A DNA stretch of 64,000 nt, from NCBI RefSeq assembly GCF_000800455.1, contig NZ_CP007456.1, positions 248,001 to 312,000 on the forward strand, given 5' to 3'. The notes beneath the pieces were generated by a model that ran no database searches, was not told where the DNA came from, and saw only the letters and a program-made list of their open reading frames with translations. A program made the position numbers and the translations under genes. How positions within the stretch are numbered: position 1 is the stretch's first letter; each line of letters begins with the position of its first letter. Source of the stretch: Bifidobacterium catenulatum PV20-2. Lineage in GTDB: Bacteria > Actinomycetota > Actinomycetes > Actinomycetales > Bifidobacteriaceae. Of this stretch, positions 1-8,565 are shown piece after piece.

Positions 1-166
1 TCCGGACTTGGCCGTAGTGCTGGCCGGTCTTGGCGTGAACTCCCTGTCCATGACTCCGGTGGCACTCGACGACGTGCGTGCCTCCCTTGCCGAAGTCACC
101 TTCGAAGAGGCTCAGGCCCGTGCCGAAGCCGCCCTTAACGGCGACTTCTACCACCCGGCCAACTGA
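1..166 (+). CDS. ptsI: PTS enzyme I (PtsI), C-terminal fragment
   Basis: The window opens inside a gene; 54 codons and a TGA stop are visible. The tail reads LAGLGVNSLSMTP, then DVRASLAEVTFEEAQARAEAAL. This matches the end of the enzyme I PEP-binding barrel, where a glycine-rich LxxLGxxxxSM segment is followed by a closing helix pair. Enzyme I transfers phosphate from PEP to HPr in the cytoplasm to drive sugar uptake by the phosphotransferase system. The catalytic histidine and PEP-binding residues lie upstream of the window, so only the family assignment can be supported. A strong terminator follows at 245-293, so this is the last gene of its unit. Confidence 0.8.
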   Translation, partial: PDLAVVLAGLGVNSLSMTPVALDDVRASLAEVTFEEAQARAEAALNGDFYHPAN

Positions 167-244
167 GCCGTATTAGCTGTGCCTATCGCCTGTAACGTCC
201 TGTTTTTCAAGTGATGTGAGGTCTGGTAGGCCCTGTTTCCCGGA

Positions 245-293
245 ACGACCCCTGCCCGCGTGCCCCCATAGGCTCGCTCGCAGGGGTCGTTTC
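245..293 (+). terminator. intrinsic terminator after ptsI
   Basis: An 11-bp perfect stem (ACGACCCCTGC at 245-255 and its complement at 280-290) closes a 24-nt loop and is followed by TTTCG. It sits about 80 nt after the ptsI stop. Confidence 0.75.
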
Positions 294-349
294 GTTATGC
301 CGTCAATTGAAACCTTGTATGAGTCAGACGCTTGAGAGATACTGGGTTC

Positions 350-907
350 ATGAAGATTTCCGCAGATTTCACCGTCATTCCCGACGCGTTTGCCAAGGCG
401 GCGCCGCCTGAGAACTGCATCGACGGTACGCCGATTGTTTCCTTCCCCTTCTACATTGATGCGCTTGATCCTGCAGTGCAGTTCCTGCATTGGGAATTCG
501 TTGATCCGGATTCAATTCCGGTATGCGGTTTCCAGTGGAATCATTGGTCCCTCGCAAATCTGCCCGTGGATGCGCTGATGTACGATTTCAACGATTCCCA
601 CGCGCTCGCGATTCCGGCTGATTTCTCGCGCACGGTTTCCGCGATGATTCCTGAAGCGATTCAGGGACGCACGTCCGCCGCCTCGCCGTTGCTGCAGGGC
701 CGCAGCAGTGATTCCGCAGTGACGATGCGTTACAACGGTCCGTATCCGCCGGATCAGGATCACGACTATTACCTGCATGTGTGGGGCACTACGGCTCCGC
801 TCGCCGGCCTCAATCAGGGATTCTGGCTCAACGAAATGGAACGTGCGCTGCGTACTTCCGGTACAATCGTTGATCAGGGCGCTATTTTCCTCACTGGAAA
901 AGCCTGA
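350..907 (+). CDS. YbhB/YbcL-family PEBP-like protein
   Basis: A 185-residue protein of the phosphatidylethanolamine-binding (Raf-kinase-inhibitor-like) fold, a small cytoplasmic family whose bacterial ligand is generally unknown. The family signatures are FLHWEFVDPDS followed by FQWNHWSLANLP (the D-x-D anion pocket and the HW element) and GPYPPDQDHDYYLHVWG (the GPxPPxxxHxY motif). A TTG at 332 would add six residues, but ATG 350 is preferred because a GAGAG purine run lies about 11 nt upstream and MKISADF is the usual family beginning. The gene is monocistronic, between the ptsI terminator and a hairpin at 941-986. The domain is convincing; the biological role is not known. Confidence 0.85.
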   Translation: MKISADFTVIPDAFAKAAPPENCIDGTPIVSFPFYIDALDPAVQFLHWEFVDPDSIPVCGFQWNHWSLANLPVDALMYDFNDSHALAIPADFSRTVSAMIPEAIQGRTSAASPLLQGRSSDSAVTMRYNGPYPPDQDHDYYLHVWGTTAPLAGLNQGFWLNEMERALRTSGTIVDQGAIFLTGKA

Positions 908-940
908 TTTTTGAAAGAGAATCTCAAGTAAGGCCAGAAA

Positions 941-986
941 TCTGATTTCCGCAGCAATATAACGATATAAAAATGCGGAAATCAGA
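941..986 (+). terminator. hairpin after the PEBP gene
   Basis: A 13-bp perfect inverted repeat (TCTGATTTCCGCA at 941-953, complement at 974-986) with a 20-nt A/T-rich loop. There is no clean U tract, so it may act as a weak terminator or as mRNA end protection. It lies 34 nt after the PEBP stop and 54 nt before the next start. Confidence 0.5.
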
Positions 987-1039
987 AATATATCCGACGA
1001 AAACGTATTAACAATAATCGAAAGGATTGCTGAATAATT

Positions 1040-2632
1040 ATGGCGTGTACCACGATTTTGGTTGGCAAAGACGCAAGTTATGACGGATCGACCATCATCG
1101 CCCGTAATGAAGATAGTGCAAATGGTGAGTTTTGCCCGAAGCGCTTCATTGTAGTCAAGCCTGAAGATCAGCCGCGCAAGTACAAGAGCGTGCTTTCGCA
1201 TGTTGAAATCGATCTTCCTGACAATCCGCTGCAGTATACGGCTGTGCCGAATGCCGATCTGAAGGAAGGCATTTGGGGCGAAGCGGGTGTGAACGAGGCG
1301 AACGTTGCCATGAGTGCCACCGAAACGCTCACCACCAATGAGCGTGTGCTTGGCGCCGATCCGTTCGTGGAACTCACGCCGGCCAAGGGCAAGGAAGGCG
1401 AAGAAGGCTTTGAGCCGGAAGTCGCCGGTGGTATTGGCGAAGAGGATTTCCTCACCCTCGTACTTCCGTACGTCACCACCGCCCGCGAGGGTGTGGAACG
1501 TTTGGGTGCGCTGCTTGAGGAATTTGGCACCTATGAGATGAACGGCGTTGCCTTCTCCGACGTTGACGAGATTTGGTGGCTGGAAACCGTTGGCGGCCAT
1601 CATTGGATCGCCAAGCGTGTGCCGGACGAAGCGTATGTGACCATGCCGAACCAGCTGGGCATTGACGAATTTGATCTTGAAGATGCGTTTGGCGAGCAGG
1701 AGGACCACATGTGCTCCGCCGATCTGGCCGAGTTCATCGAACGCAACCATCTTGACTTGTCGGTGGAGAGCACTACGCCGTTCAACCCGCGTGACGCGTT
1801 TGGCTCCCACTCCGATTCCGACCACGTGTACAACACTCCTCGTGCTTGGTACATGCAGCGTTTCCTCAACCCGTACGACGAGCAGTGGGATGGTCAGGAT
1901 GCCGACCACAAGCCGGTTTCCGACGATATTCCGTGGGCTCGCCAGCCAGAACGCAAAATCACCATCGAAGATGTGAAGTATGTGCTGAGCTCCCACTATC
2001 AGGGCACCCCGTACGATCCATATGGAAAGCTTGGCGACCAGCGCACCCGCCACATGTTCCGCCCGATCGGCATCAACCGCCAGAGCCAGCTTGCGGTAAT
2101 GCAGATCCGCCCGTACCGCCCGCAGGTGAGCCGCGCGATCCAGTGGATCGCCTACGGTTCCAACCCGTTCAACACACTCGTGCCGTTCTTCCCGAACGTC
2201 AACTCCACGCCGAAGTATTTGGAAGACACCACTACGCGCGTCACGTCCGAAAACTTCTATTGGGAGAACCGCATTATCGCGGCCCTGTGCGATTCCAGCT
2301 TCGCCGACACCGCCAACGCTGTGGAACGCTATCAGGAGAAGACCGGCGCGATGGGCCACCGCATGGTTGCCTCTACCGACGAGCAGATCGAACGCTTGGT
2401 GGGTGACGTCACCGACGAATTCGATGCGGAAGACGAAATCGGCGATGTTCAGCCGATGGAACCGGATGAAATCATCGAAGCCGTGCGTAACGACGAAGCC
2501 CGTGAAATCCTTGCCGCAGCCAACGAGAACATGGCCGCGCAACTCAAGGAGGAAACCGACAAGCTTCTTGATTCCGTGCTGTACACCGCCAGCATGAACA
2601 TGAAGAATGGCTTCCACATGTCGGACTTCTAA
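1040..2632 (+). CDS. pepD: C69-family dipeptidase
   Basis: A 530-residue dipeptidase of peptidase family C69 (PepD type), an N-terminal-nucleophile hydrolase that cleaves dipeptides in the cytoplasm. The beginning [17 protein letters not shown] places the nucleophilic cysteine at residue 3, as in the lactobacillus enzymes. The following IIARNEDSA is the conserved substrate-pocket segment, and [20 protein letters not shown] is the next family block. Length fits the usual 470-530 residues. It is transcribed alone, with a hairpin before it and a terminator after. The start is fixed by the family N-terminus, because a longer product would bury the nucleophile. Confidence 0.92.
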   Translation: MACTTILVGKDASYDGSTIIARNEDSANGEFCPKRFIVVKPEDQPRKYKSVLSHVEIDLPDNPLQYTAVPNADLKEGIWGEAGVNEANVAMSATETLTTNERVLGADPFVELTPAKGKEGEEGFEPEVAGGIGEEDFLTLVLPYVTTAREGVERLGALLEEFGTYEMNGVAFSDVDEIWWLETVGGHHWIAKRVPDEAYVTMPNQLGIDEFDLEDAFGEQEDHMCSADLAEFIERNHLDLSVESTTPFNPRDAFGSHSDSDHVYNTPRAWYMQRFLNPYDEQWDGQDADHKPVSDDIPWARQPERKITIEDVKYVLSSHYQGTPYDPYGKLGDQRTRHMFRPIGINRQSQLAVMQIRPYRPQVSRAIQWIAYGSNPFNTLVPFFPNVNSTPKYLEDTTTRVTSENFYWENRIIAALCDSSFADTANAVERYQEKTGAMGHRMVASTDEQIERLVGDVTDEFDAEDEIGDVQPMEPDEIIEAVRNDEAREILAAANENMAAQLKEETDKLLDSVLYTASMNMKNGFHMSDF

Positions 2633-2644
2633 TATCTCACTATT

Positions 2645-2680
2645 CGGCTCCTGTGACCACGTTACGGGAGCCGATTTTTT
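2645..2680 (+). terminator. intrinsic terminator after pepD
   Basis: CGGCTCC pairs with GGAGCCG, followed by a run of six T residues at 2675-2680. It separates pepD from fhs. Confidence 0.85.
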
Positions 2681-2736
2681 CCTGCAATACAACATCGTTA
2701 GAATGACGTCGTCCAAATCGAAGAAAGGAAACCCCA

Positions 2737-4254
2737 GTGACCAGCATTGAGGATTTCACCAGCCAGTACGGCTTGGTGCAGAAGATTGATGCGTTCGGCT
2801 ATCTCGATTATTTGAAGAATGATCCGGATGCCCCGCGCAAGCATGGCAAGGTCGTGCTCGTCACCGCCGATACCCCGTTGAAGGCGTCTCGCGGCGAGGG
2901 CAAGACCACCACCACGATCGCGTTGATCGATGCGTTGCGTGAGCGTGGCGTCGATGCGGCCGCTGTGCTGCGTCAGCCGAGCATGGGCATTACCGCTGCC
3001 GGTTCCAAGGGCGGTGCTTCGGGCGGCGGCAAGGCTTCCCTGACTCACCCTGAGCTGATCGACTGGGGTCTGTGCGGCGAAATGGGTGCTATCGAAGCGG
3101 CTCAGAACCTGCTGGTTTCTTTCGCTGAGAAGGCCATCGACGATGGAAAGCTTGACGATATTGCCGTGCCGCGCGTTTCCGAAGTGCCGTCCCGTTCGCT
3201 GCGCCAGATTGCGGTGGATCGCGGCAAGGGCAATGTGGCTGAGCGTGTGGTGCTCACTCCGACCTGCGAGCTCATGCAGATTGTGGTGCTCTCTCGTTCC
3301 ATGGATGAGATCGCCGATCGTGTTTCCAAGATGATTGCCGGTACGAAGGACGGCAAGGCCGTTACATTCGGTGAATTCGTTGATTTGTGGCGCATTACCG
3401 GCATTCTTTCCGATGCGGTGAAGCCTGCGAAGACGGAAACGGTGAATGGTTCTCCCGTGTATGTGCACGGCGGTCCGTTCGCGAACGTGTCTATCGGTAT
3501 TCCGACGCTGGTTTCCGTGGAAATGGCGTGCGCTCTGCACGACGTGGTGATTGTTGAGGCTGGTTACGGTACTGACGCGGGCGCCCAGAAGTGGCTTGAC
3601 ATTGCTTGCCGTGAGTATGGCGCACAGTGGCCGTCCGCCGCGATTGTGGTGACTCGTGCTTCCACTTGGCGTGATGATCCGGCGCTCGCTTGGCGTTACC
3701 CGTTCCATGTGCAGCGCTTGGAAGGTCTTGATATTCCTACGTTCCCGCTGATTAACCTGTGGGATGGCGAAGACGATCAGATTCCGTCTTTGCAGCAGAC
3801 CGCCAAGGATCTGGAGTTCCGCGAGCCGATTATCGGCAACCTGTATCGTGACGGCGGCAATGCGCTCGCCCCGCAGCTTGACGCGTTTGTTGACGCGGTG
3901 GTGAACGGTTCCATGCCGGCCACGCCGCACAGCCGCAAGGGCATGGCTCTGGTGGAGAACGTGCGTTGGGTCGCCGAAAACGCGTACGGTGTGCCGGCAG
4001 ACCGTGTGATTCTAAAGGACGGTTTTGCCGAATCGCTTAATAAGGCGATGGACCTGTGCGCCAGCGCCGGCATTGACTTCGGTTCGCTCGCTCTGGTTGC
4101 GGTGAAGTCTCCGGCCACGATGACTGACAACGATTCTGCTCCGGCAGAGGAGCGTACGGTTACGTTGAAGAAGGTTGAGGTGCATTCCGGTGCCGGTTTG
4201 GTGCATGTGAACCTCACCACTTCGCTGACCACCCCTATGCCGAAGATCGTGTGA
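2737..4254 (+). CDS. fhs: formate-tetrahydrofolate ligase
   Basis: The enzyme condenses formate with tetrahydrofolate at the cost of ATP to give 10-formyl-THF, feeding purine and formyl-Met-tRNA synthesis. In bifidobacteria it can reuse formate made by pyruvate formate-lyase (pathway knowledge). The nucleotide loop is seen as TPLKASRGEGKTTTT near residues 45-60, followed by RQPSMGITAAGSKGGASGGG. At 505 residues it is shorter than the roughly 556-residue clostridial enzyme but keeps the core blocks. The start is GTG 2737, chosen because AAAGGA stands 8 nt upstream. A strong terminator follows at 4289. Confidence 0.93.
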   Translation: MTSIEDFTSQYGLVQKIDAFGYLDYLKNDPDAPRKHGKVVLVTADTPLKASRGEGKTTTTIALIDALRERGVDAAAVLRQPSMGITAAGSKGGASGGGKASLTHPELIDWGLCGEMGAIEAAQNLLVSFAEKAIDDGKLDDIAVPRVSEVPSRSLRQIAVDRGKGNVAERVVLTPTCELMQIVVLSRSMDEIADRVSKMIAGTKDGKAVTFGEFVDLWRITGILSDAVKPAKTETVNGSPVYVHGGPFANVSIGIPTLVSVEMACALHDVVIVEAGYGTDAGAQKWLDIACREYGAQWPSAAIVVTRASTWRDDPALAWRYPFHVQRLEGLDIPTFPLINLWDGEDDQIPSLQQTAKDLEFREPIIGNLYRDGGNALAPQLDAFVDAVVNGSMPATPHSRKGMALVENVRWVAENAYGVPADRVILKDGFAESLNKAMDLCASAGIDFGSLALVAVKSPATMTDNDSAPAEERTVTLKKVEVHSGAGLVHVNLTTSLTTPMPKIV

Positions 4255-4288
4255 TAAACGAGTCATAGCGTTCTGATCGCAACGTTTT

Positions 4289-4331
4289 AGGGCGGCCACT
4301 TACGTATATGCGTAGGCGGGCCGCCCTTTTT
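4289..4331 (+). terminator. intrinsic terminator after fhs
   Basis: A perfect 9-bp GC stem (AGGGCGGCC at 4289-4297 and GGCCGCCCT at 4319-4327) with a T run to 4331. It ends fhs just before the 109-bp repeat array. Confidence 0.9.
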
Positions 4332-4390
4332 GCACCTTAATTTTGGTGGTCTCTAGCGAACGTCGCAACGCCATGACCTCGCAGGAAGGA

Positions 4391-4635
4391 GGTGACTTCG
4401 TTGGAAGTTGTCGCCCCGAACCGTGAGGCGGGGAACACGGTGTGTTTCCCGTAGGTGAGGTGAGAGGTTCGCAATATGGGCGAATCTCGAAGGAACGGTG
4501 GTGACTTCGTTGGAAGTTGTCGCCCCGAACCGTGAGGCGGGGAACACGGTGTGTTTCCCGTAGGTGAGGTGAGAGGTTCGCAATATGGGCGAACCTCGAA
4601 GGAACGGAGGTAACTTCGTCAGAAGTTGCCGCCGT
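4391..4635. repeat. 109-bp tandem array of hairpin-rich units
   Basis: The block beginning GGTGACTTCGTTGGAAG starts at 4391, recurs at 4500, and a third partial copy begins at 4609: an exact 109-bp period. A degenerate piece resembling the end of a unit precedes it (about 4350-4390). Each unit contains four dyads: ACTTC-gttg-GAAGT, CCCCG..CGGGG, GGGAACAC..GTGTTTCCC and GAGGTTCGC..GCGAACCTC. The period is not a multiple of three and no reading frame is conserved, so it is non-coding. The partial third copy runs into the last codons of the minus-strand tautomerase gene (stop at 4619-4621). The array lies between two convergent genes. Confidence 0.85.
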
Positions 4636-4966
4636 TCCAGCCCCAGTCGGTGGTGGCGGTGTAGCGGATGTACGTGCGGTCGGCCGGAATGCCCAGTTCC
4701 TTCTCCAACGCGGCCATGATCTGCTCGGTCAGCTTCTCCCAGGCGGAACCGGGCACGGAACGACCGAACACGTTCACTTCGACGTATGCGGCTGGCTTGG
4801 AATTGTCGCCGCCGAAATAAATCGGCATATTGTCTTCAAACGGGCACATCAGCCAGCCTTCGGACTTGCCGGGAACGGCGGTGATCGCCTTGCCGTATGC
4901 GGACTTCAGCGCCTCTCGCTGTTCGGCGGTGGTGGACACGGAAACATGGGTGTGGATGACTGGCAT
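4619..4966 (-). CDS. MIF-like tautomerase
   Basis: A 115-residue protein, the typical length of macrophage migration inhibitory factor (MIF). It begins M-P-V-I, so removal of Met would expose the catalytic N-terminal proline of the tautomerase superfamily. Lys34 is a candidate for the conserved active-site lysine. The C-terminal blocks IPADRTYIRY and GWNGGNF closely follow the MIF pattern (SPDRVYINYY..VGWNNSTF). Family members tautomerise phenylpyruvate or dopachrome; the bacterial role is unclear. There is no signal peptide. Its final codons lie in the 109-bp repeat array. AAGGAGAGC precedes ATG 4966. The family is clear; the physiological role is inferred only. Confidence 0.85.
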   Translation of the reverse strand: MPVIHTHVSVSTTAEQREALKSAYGKAITAVPGKSEGWLMCPFEDNMPIYFGGDNSKPAAYVEVNVFGRSVPGSAWEKLTEQIMAALEKELGIPADRTYIRYTATTDWGWNGGNF

Positions 4967-5116
4967 GATGCTCTCCTTGAATTGTTGGAATCAGCCTTTG
5001 CGGTTCACCTCCAGTCTAGGCGTCGAACGGCGCAGTCGGGGTGGTTGTGTGAGAAATTTTGGGCTTTGCCTGAACGGCTGCCAAGGTGGTCTGCGTGCGC
5101 GTGTTAAATATTCGTT

Positions 5117-5677
5117 GTGAGAAAACTGATTGAACAGCTTATGAAATTTGGCCTCGTTGGCGTGATCGCCTTCATTATCGACTGGGGCATTCTGAATCTT
5201 CTCGTCGGCGTATTCCGCATGCACAACGTGCTCGCCGCAACCATCTCGTTCGTTATTTCCCTGATTTTCAACTATGTCGCCAGCATGAAACTGGTGTTCA
5301 AGCACCGTGACGACATGGCCCGCTGGATGGAAATCCTTATTTTCGTGATTGGCGCGCTGATTGGCCTGTTCATGAACGACGCCATTATTTGGATCTCCAC
5401 GTATGGCATGAATCATGATGCATACGTGTCGCAGAGCACGGAATATCTGATCCGCACCAACGTCGGCAAGCTCATCGCAACCGCCGTGGTGATGGTGTGG
5501 AACTTCCTGACGCGCAAATGGTTGCTCGACGATACGCATACCAACGCTATGAACCGTTTGCGTAAGGCTGACAACCGTCTGACTCCGGAGGAGCTGGAAG
5601 CCAAGTGGCAGAACAGCTTCTCGCACAAGCTTGGCATATGGTCGCTGGAGCACACTCCCAACGGCTGGCCCAAGTAG
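5117..5677 (+). CDS. GtrA-family membrane protein
   Basis: A 186-residue integral membrane protein of the GtrA/DPMS family, usually linked to flipping or handling polyprenyl-linked sugars for cell-surface glycans. Four hydrophobic segments are visible: about 10-28 (FGLVGVIAFIIDWGILNLLV), 38-57, 72-92 and 116-133. A basic and polar C-terminal tail of about 50 residues follows. The F-G-x-V-G...D start of the first segment is typical of GtrA. The start is GTG 5117 (MRKLIEQLMKFGL). No glycosyltransferase lies next to it, so the substrate cannot be named from context. Confidence 0.85.
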   Translation: MRKLIEQLMKFGLVGVIAFIIDWGILNLLVGVFRMHNVLAATISFVISLIFNYVASMKLVFKHRDDMARWMEILIFVIGALIGLFMNDAIIWISTYGMNHDAYVSQSTEYLIRTNVGKLIATAVVMVWNFLTRKWLLDDTHTNAMNRLRKADNRLTPEELEAKWQNSFSHKLGIWSLEHTPNGWPK

Positions 5678-5780
5678 TCCTGAATTCGGAAAATCTGTCT
5701 GCACAACCCGGAAATCTGCCCTGATTAAATATGCCCTGATTTTCGCATTGTGCAGACGGCCGGGCAGCCCTGAATATGAA

Positions 5781-5824
5781 AAGGCGGTGTCTTACACCTA
5801 TACAAAGGTATAAGGCACCGCCTT
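5781..5824. terminator. bidirectional terminator between gtrA and the MFS gene
   Basis: AAGGCGGTGTCTTACACC and GGTATAAGGCACCGCCTT form an 18-bp stem with a few mismatches or G-T pairs, flanked by A-rich and T-rich sequence. It serves two convergent genes. Confidence 0.8.
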
Positions 5825-5857
5825 CTCATATGCTTTGCATGCTTTAAGAGCGAAAGG

Positions 5858-7282
5858 TTACACGCTTACGGTGGTGAGCATGGGCTGCTCGGTGGAGTCC
5901 TTGATCTGCTTGAAGCCGAACAGGGCGATCACCAGCGAGGTGAGCGCCAAAGTCGTCACCACAATGAAACCACCGTGCGATCCCATACGGTCGATGAACT
6001 GGCCGGCAATCGCCGAACCGACAGAACCGCCGATCGAGTTCATTGCCCCCATCCAGGCCATGCCTTCGGTGAAGCGTGTGGGCGGTACCAAGTGCAGCAT
6101 CAGCTGGTTGCCGTTCACCCACGTCGGTGCCTGGCACACGCCGATGAATAGGTAGATGATCATGATCACCCACAGATGTTTGGCGAACATGAACGAGCCA
6201 ATGCCCAGATCGACCACGGCAAGGCAGAAGTAGAAACGCTTCCACAGCGGAATCGTCCAATTCTTCGCACCATACACGAGTGCGCCAATCAGCGAGCTGA
6301 ACGAGAAGCAGGCGAACACGAAACCCGTGTACTGCTTCATATTCGCCTCCGTGGCGAACGCAACGATCGAAATGCCGGCAGCCGACTGGAACGCACCCAA
6401 GCCAAACCATGTCACGCACACGGCAATCAGGCCCGGCCCCCAAATCGACTCCTTGCGCCCGGCATTCACATCCGCGGCGGCCTGATCCATGGCGGCCTGC
6501 ACTTCCGCAGCAGTTTTGCCTTCGGAACGTGCGCGATCGCGAGCGTATTCGATTGCCGCTTCAGCCTGCAACGCCTTGGAACGGGCAGCTTCGCGCTCAC
6601 GGTATTCCTTGCGGGTCATGCCTGCTTCGCGAGCCAGTTGCGTCTGCGATTTCGGCTCGGTGGAAAGCTCGGTGAGGAACATGAGCGCACCGACCACTAC
6701 GCACACGCCGGTGAACGAGAACGCCAACAGGCCGGAAATCACGGCCAGCGTGGAGGCGAGCGGATTGCCGATCACCCACATGCATTCGTCGAACACGCCG
6801 GAAAGCGAAAGCGCACGGTTCGTTTTCTCCGTATCGCCTTTAAGCAGCGTTGTCCAACGCTGACGGCTCATCGCGCCCCACGGCGGAATCGCCGCCATGA
6901 ACGGCACGATGCAGAACAGAATCCATGAGGGCACTCGCGCGGTGATGCAGGAAACCAGCGCGGTCGCCGCGATCATCCACACAATGATCGTCGGAATCGA
7001 CACCTGACGCTGGCCGAACTTATCAACCAGCTTGCCGAGCATCGGGCTTGCAACGGCCAGTGCGATCGCCTGCACGGCCGTCAGTGCGCCTGCCAGCGAG
7101 TAATTGCCGTAATAATGCTGCACGGAAATCGTGATTGTCATGCCGACCATCGGGAACGGCATGCATGCGATTACTGAACCGACCGAAAATCGGGCGGTGT
7201 GTGGTATGCGAAGAAGCTCCGCATACCCTCCGAAAAGACGTTGGCCGATGCTTTTGGCTCCGGCGAGGACTGAATTGGTCAT
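5858..7282 (-). CDS. MFS transporter
   Basis: A 474-residue major facilitator superfamily permease in the cytoplasmic membrane. Two bundles of hydrophobic segments are separated by a long hydrophilic central loop of about 85 residues (roughly 205-285). That loop is rich in Ala, Glu, Arg and Lys and is predicted helical. DKFGQRQVSIPT resembles the MFS loop 2-3 motif. The start is ATG 7282 (MTNSVLAGAKS), which has AAAGGAG eight bases upstream; an ATG at 7306 is less likely. The substrate cannot be deduced. A perfect 16-bp palindrome lies 146 bp upstream (7428-7443). Confidence 0.85.
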   Translation of the reverse strand: MTNSVLAGAKSIGQRLFGGYAELLRIPHTARFSVGSVIACMPFPMVGMTITISVQHYYGNYSLAGALTAVQAIALAVASPMLGKLVDKFGQRQVSIPTIIVWMIAATALVSCITARVPSWILFCIVPFMAAIPPWGAMSRQRWTTLLKGDTEKTNRALSLSGVFDECMWVIGNPLASTLAVISGLLAFSFTGVCVVVGALMFLTELSTEPKSQTQLAREAGMTRKEYREREAARSKALQAEAAIEYARDRARSEGKTAAEVQAAMDQAAADVNAGRKESIWGPGLIAVCVTWFGLGAFQSAAGISIVAFATEANMKQYTGFVFACFSFSSLIGALVYGAKNWTIPLWKRFYFCLAVVDLGIGSFMFAKHLWVIMIIYLFIGVCQAPTWVNGNQLMLHLVPPTRFTEGMAWMGAMNSIGGSVGSAIAGQFIDRMGSHGGFIVVTTLALTSLVIALFGFKQIKDSTEQPMLTTVSV

Positions 7283-7739
7283 GTTTTGCCGCTCCTTTCT
7301 GCTCACGGTTGGTGCTTGCGTCCGCCGCTTTGCGTTGCCGCAGACCGCTTGATATACCCTTGTTCTGCCTTGATTGGTTTTCTGTTTTTCTCCCCAGACC
7401 CAGTATCTCGCTTCAACCTTGCTTGAACGTCAATCGATTGACGCTTCAGCGTGTTGCATAGGGGTGGAGATTGGTTGTATGCCATTTTCTTGACCTGAAC
7501 AACTTTATGCGGAGGTACTGTCGCAACACGCGGTACATTGAGGTTGGCAGACATAATTCGATTGGTTATTTTGTAAGTACTCATCACACGTTCACTTGGT
7601 AGACGAAAAGATGTTCGGCGGGCGAAAGACGGTTGTTGCAAAATGGTTGCGCAACGCTTCCAAAGCTTGCGATTGCAGAATTTTCGTTCCATCGGTCAAC
7701 GTCAGCAGTCCGGCAGCATCTTGCGGAAAGGCGGTAGGG
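7283..7739. other. 457-bp intergenic region between divergent genes
   Basis: This holds the promoter regions of the minus-strand MFS gene and the plus-strand histidine phosphatase. Apart from the palindrome at 7428-7443 I see no gene. Open frames here have no ribosome site and no family resemblance. Confidence 0.6.
7428..7443. promoter_or_regulatory. 16-bp perfect palindrome, putative operator
   Basis: CGTCAATCGATTGACG is a perfect palindrome centred on CG, the form taken by many LacI-family operators. It lies upstream of the MFS gene. No regulator is encoded next to it, so regulator identity is not known. Confidence 0.45.
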
Positions 7740-8399
7740 ATGCCCGCAACAACCATCCATTTCGTACGTCACGGCAAAGTCGAAAATCCAGGGCATTTGC
7801 TCTACGAACGACTGCCCGGATTCCACCTGTCGGAAGTGGGTGTGCGCATGGCGCAGGCGACCGCGCACTACATTGCCGTCAGTCCACAACTCAACACAGT
7901 TTCCGCCATCTACTCGTCGCCGCTGGAACGCACGCGCGAAACGGCCGGCGAAATCCTCACCGCACTCAACGAAGTGCGCGAAACCCGTGGCGAGGAGACG
8001 CTGGAACTCACCACCGACGAGCGCATCATCGAAGCGCGCAACGAATTCCGCGGCACGCGCATCGGCTACGGCGAAGGCGCACTCTGGAAAAACGGCAACT
8101 GGAAGCTGGTACGCAACCTGTGGAAGCCAAGCTGGGGTGAAAGCTACCAGTCGATCGCGCATCGTGTGCAAGCGTTCGCCCTCGAAAAAGTGGGGGAGCA
8201 TCCGGGCGAGCAAATCATTGTAGTCAGCCACGAATCGCCCATCTGGAGCTACAGGCACATGCTGGAAACCGGGCACCCGGAACATAATATGCTGCTACGT
8301 CACACGGCGCTCGCCTCCATTACCTCCATTACCTACGATTGCGATACGCGAAAGGTTTTGTCGATCACGTATGTCGACCCCGCTGCCGACGTGAAATAA
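7740..8399 (+). CDS. histidine phosphatase / phosphoglycerate-mutase-like protein
   Basis: A 219-residue protein of the histidine phosphatase superfamily. The phosphate-accepting motif is FVRHGKV at residues 8-14. SSPLERTRETA supplies the second arginine block, E (IIEARNEF) the proton donor region, and VVSHESPI the second catalytic histidine. The start is ATG 7740, chosen because GGAAAGG lies upstream and the catalytic RHG must be near the N-terminus; the frame remains open to 7596 without family resemblance. Members act on phosphorylated sugars, cofactors or proteins; the substrate is not known. A hypothetical gene follows 166 bp downstream. Confidence 0.85.
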   Translation: MPATTIHFVRHGKVENPGHLLYERLPGFHLSEVGVRMAQATAHYIAVSPQLNTVSAIYSSPLERTRETAGEILTALNEVRETRGEETLELTTDERIIEARNEFRGTRIGYGEGALWKNGNWKLVRNLWKPSWGESYQSIAHRVQAFALEKVGEHPGEQIIVVSHESPIWSYRHMLETGHPEHNMLLRHTALASITSITYDCDTRKVLSITYVDPAADVK

Positions 8400-8565
8400 T
8401 GCGTGAAACGCGCGAAACGCGCGGCGGATAGTTGTGATGGCTGATATGCGGCAGGTAACGTGCGTCGGTTGTTGAAAGGAAGGGGATTCCATGCCATTAT
8501 TGAAGGGCTGGGTCTCCTGATGGGCTTAGCGAAGATATGGACGTCGAGGCTGCAAAGGAGCACGA

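Noticed and set aside
512..2716. A 734-codon open frame on the minus strand opposite pepD
   Set aside because: It is the antisense of a well-supported dipeptidase gene; strong third-position GC bias keeps the opposite strand free of stops. There is no domain, and its start lacks a ribosome site.
4353..4583. A 76-residue minus-strand frame in the 109-bp array
   Set aside because: The period is not divisible by three, so successive units are read in different frames; only the DNA dyads are conserved.
7303..7692. A 129-residue minus-strand protein upstream of the MFS gene
   Set aside because: No ribosome site, no domain, and it spans the divergent promoter region.
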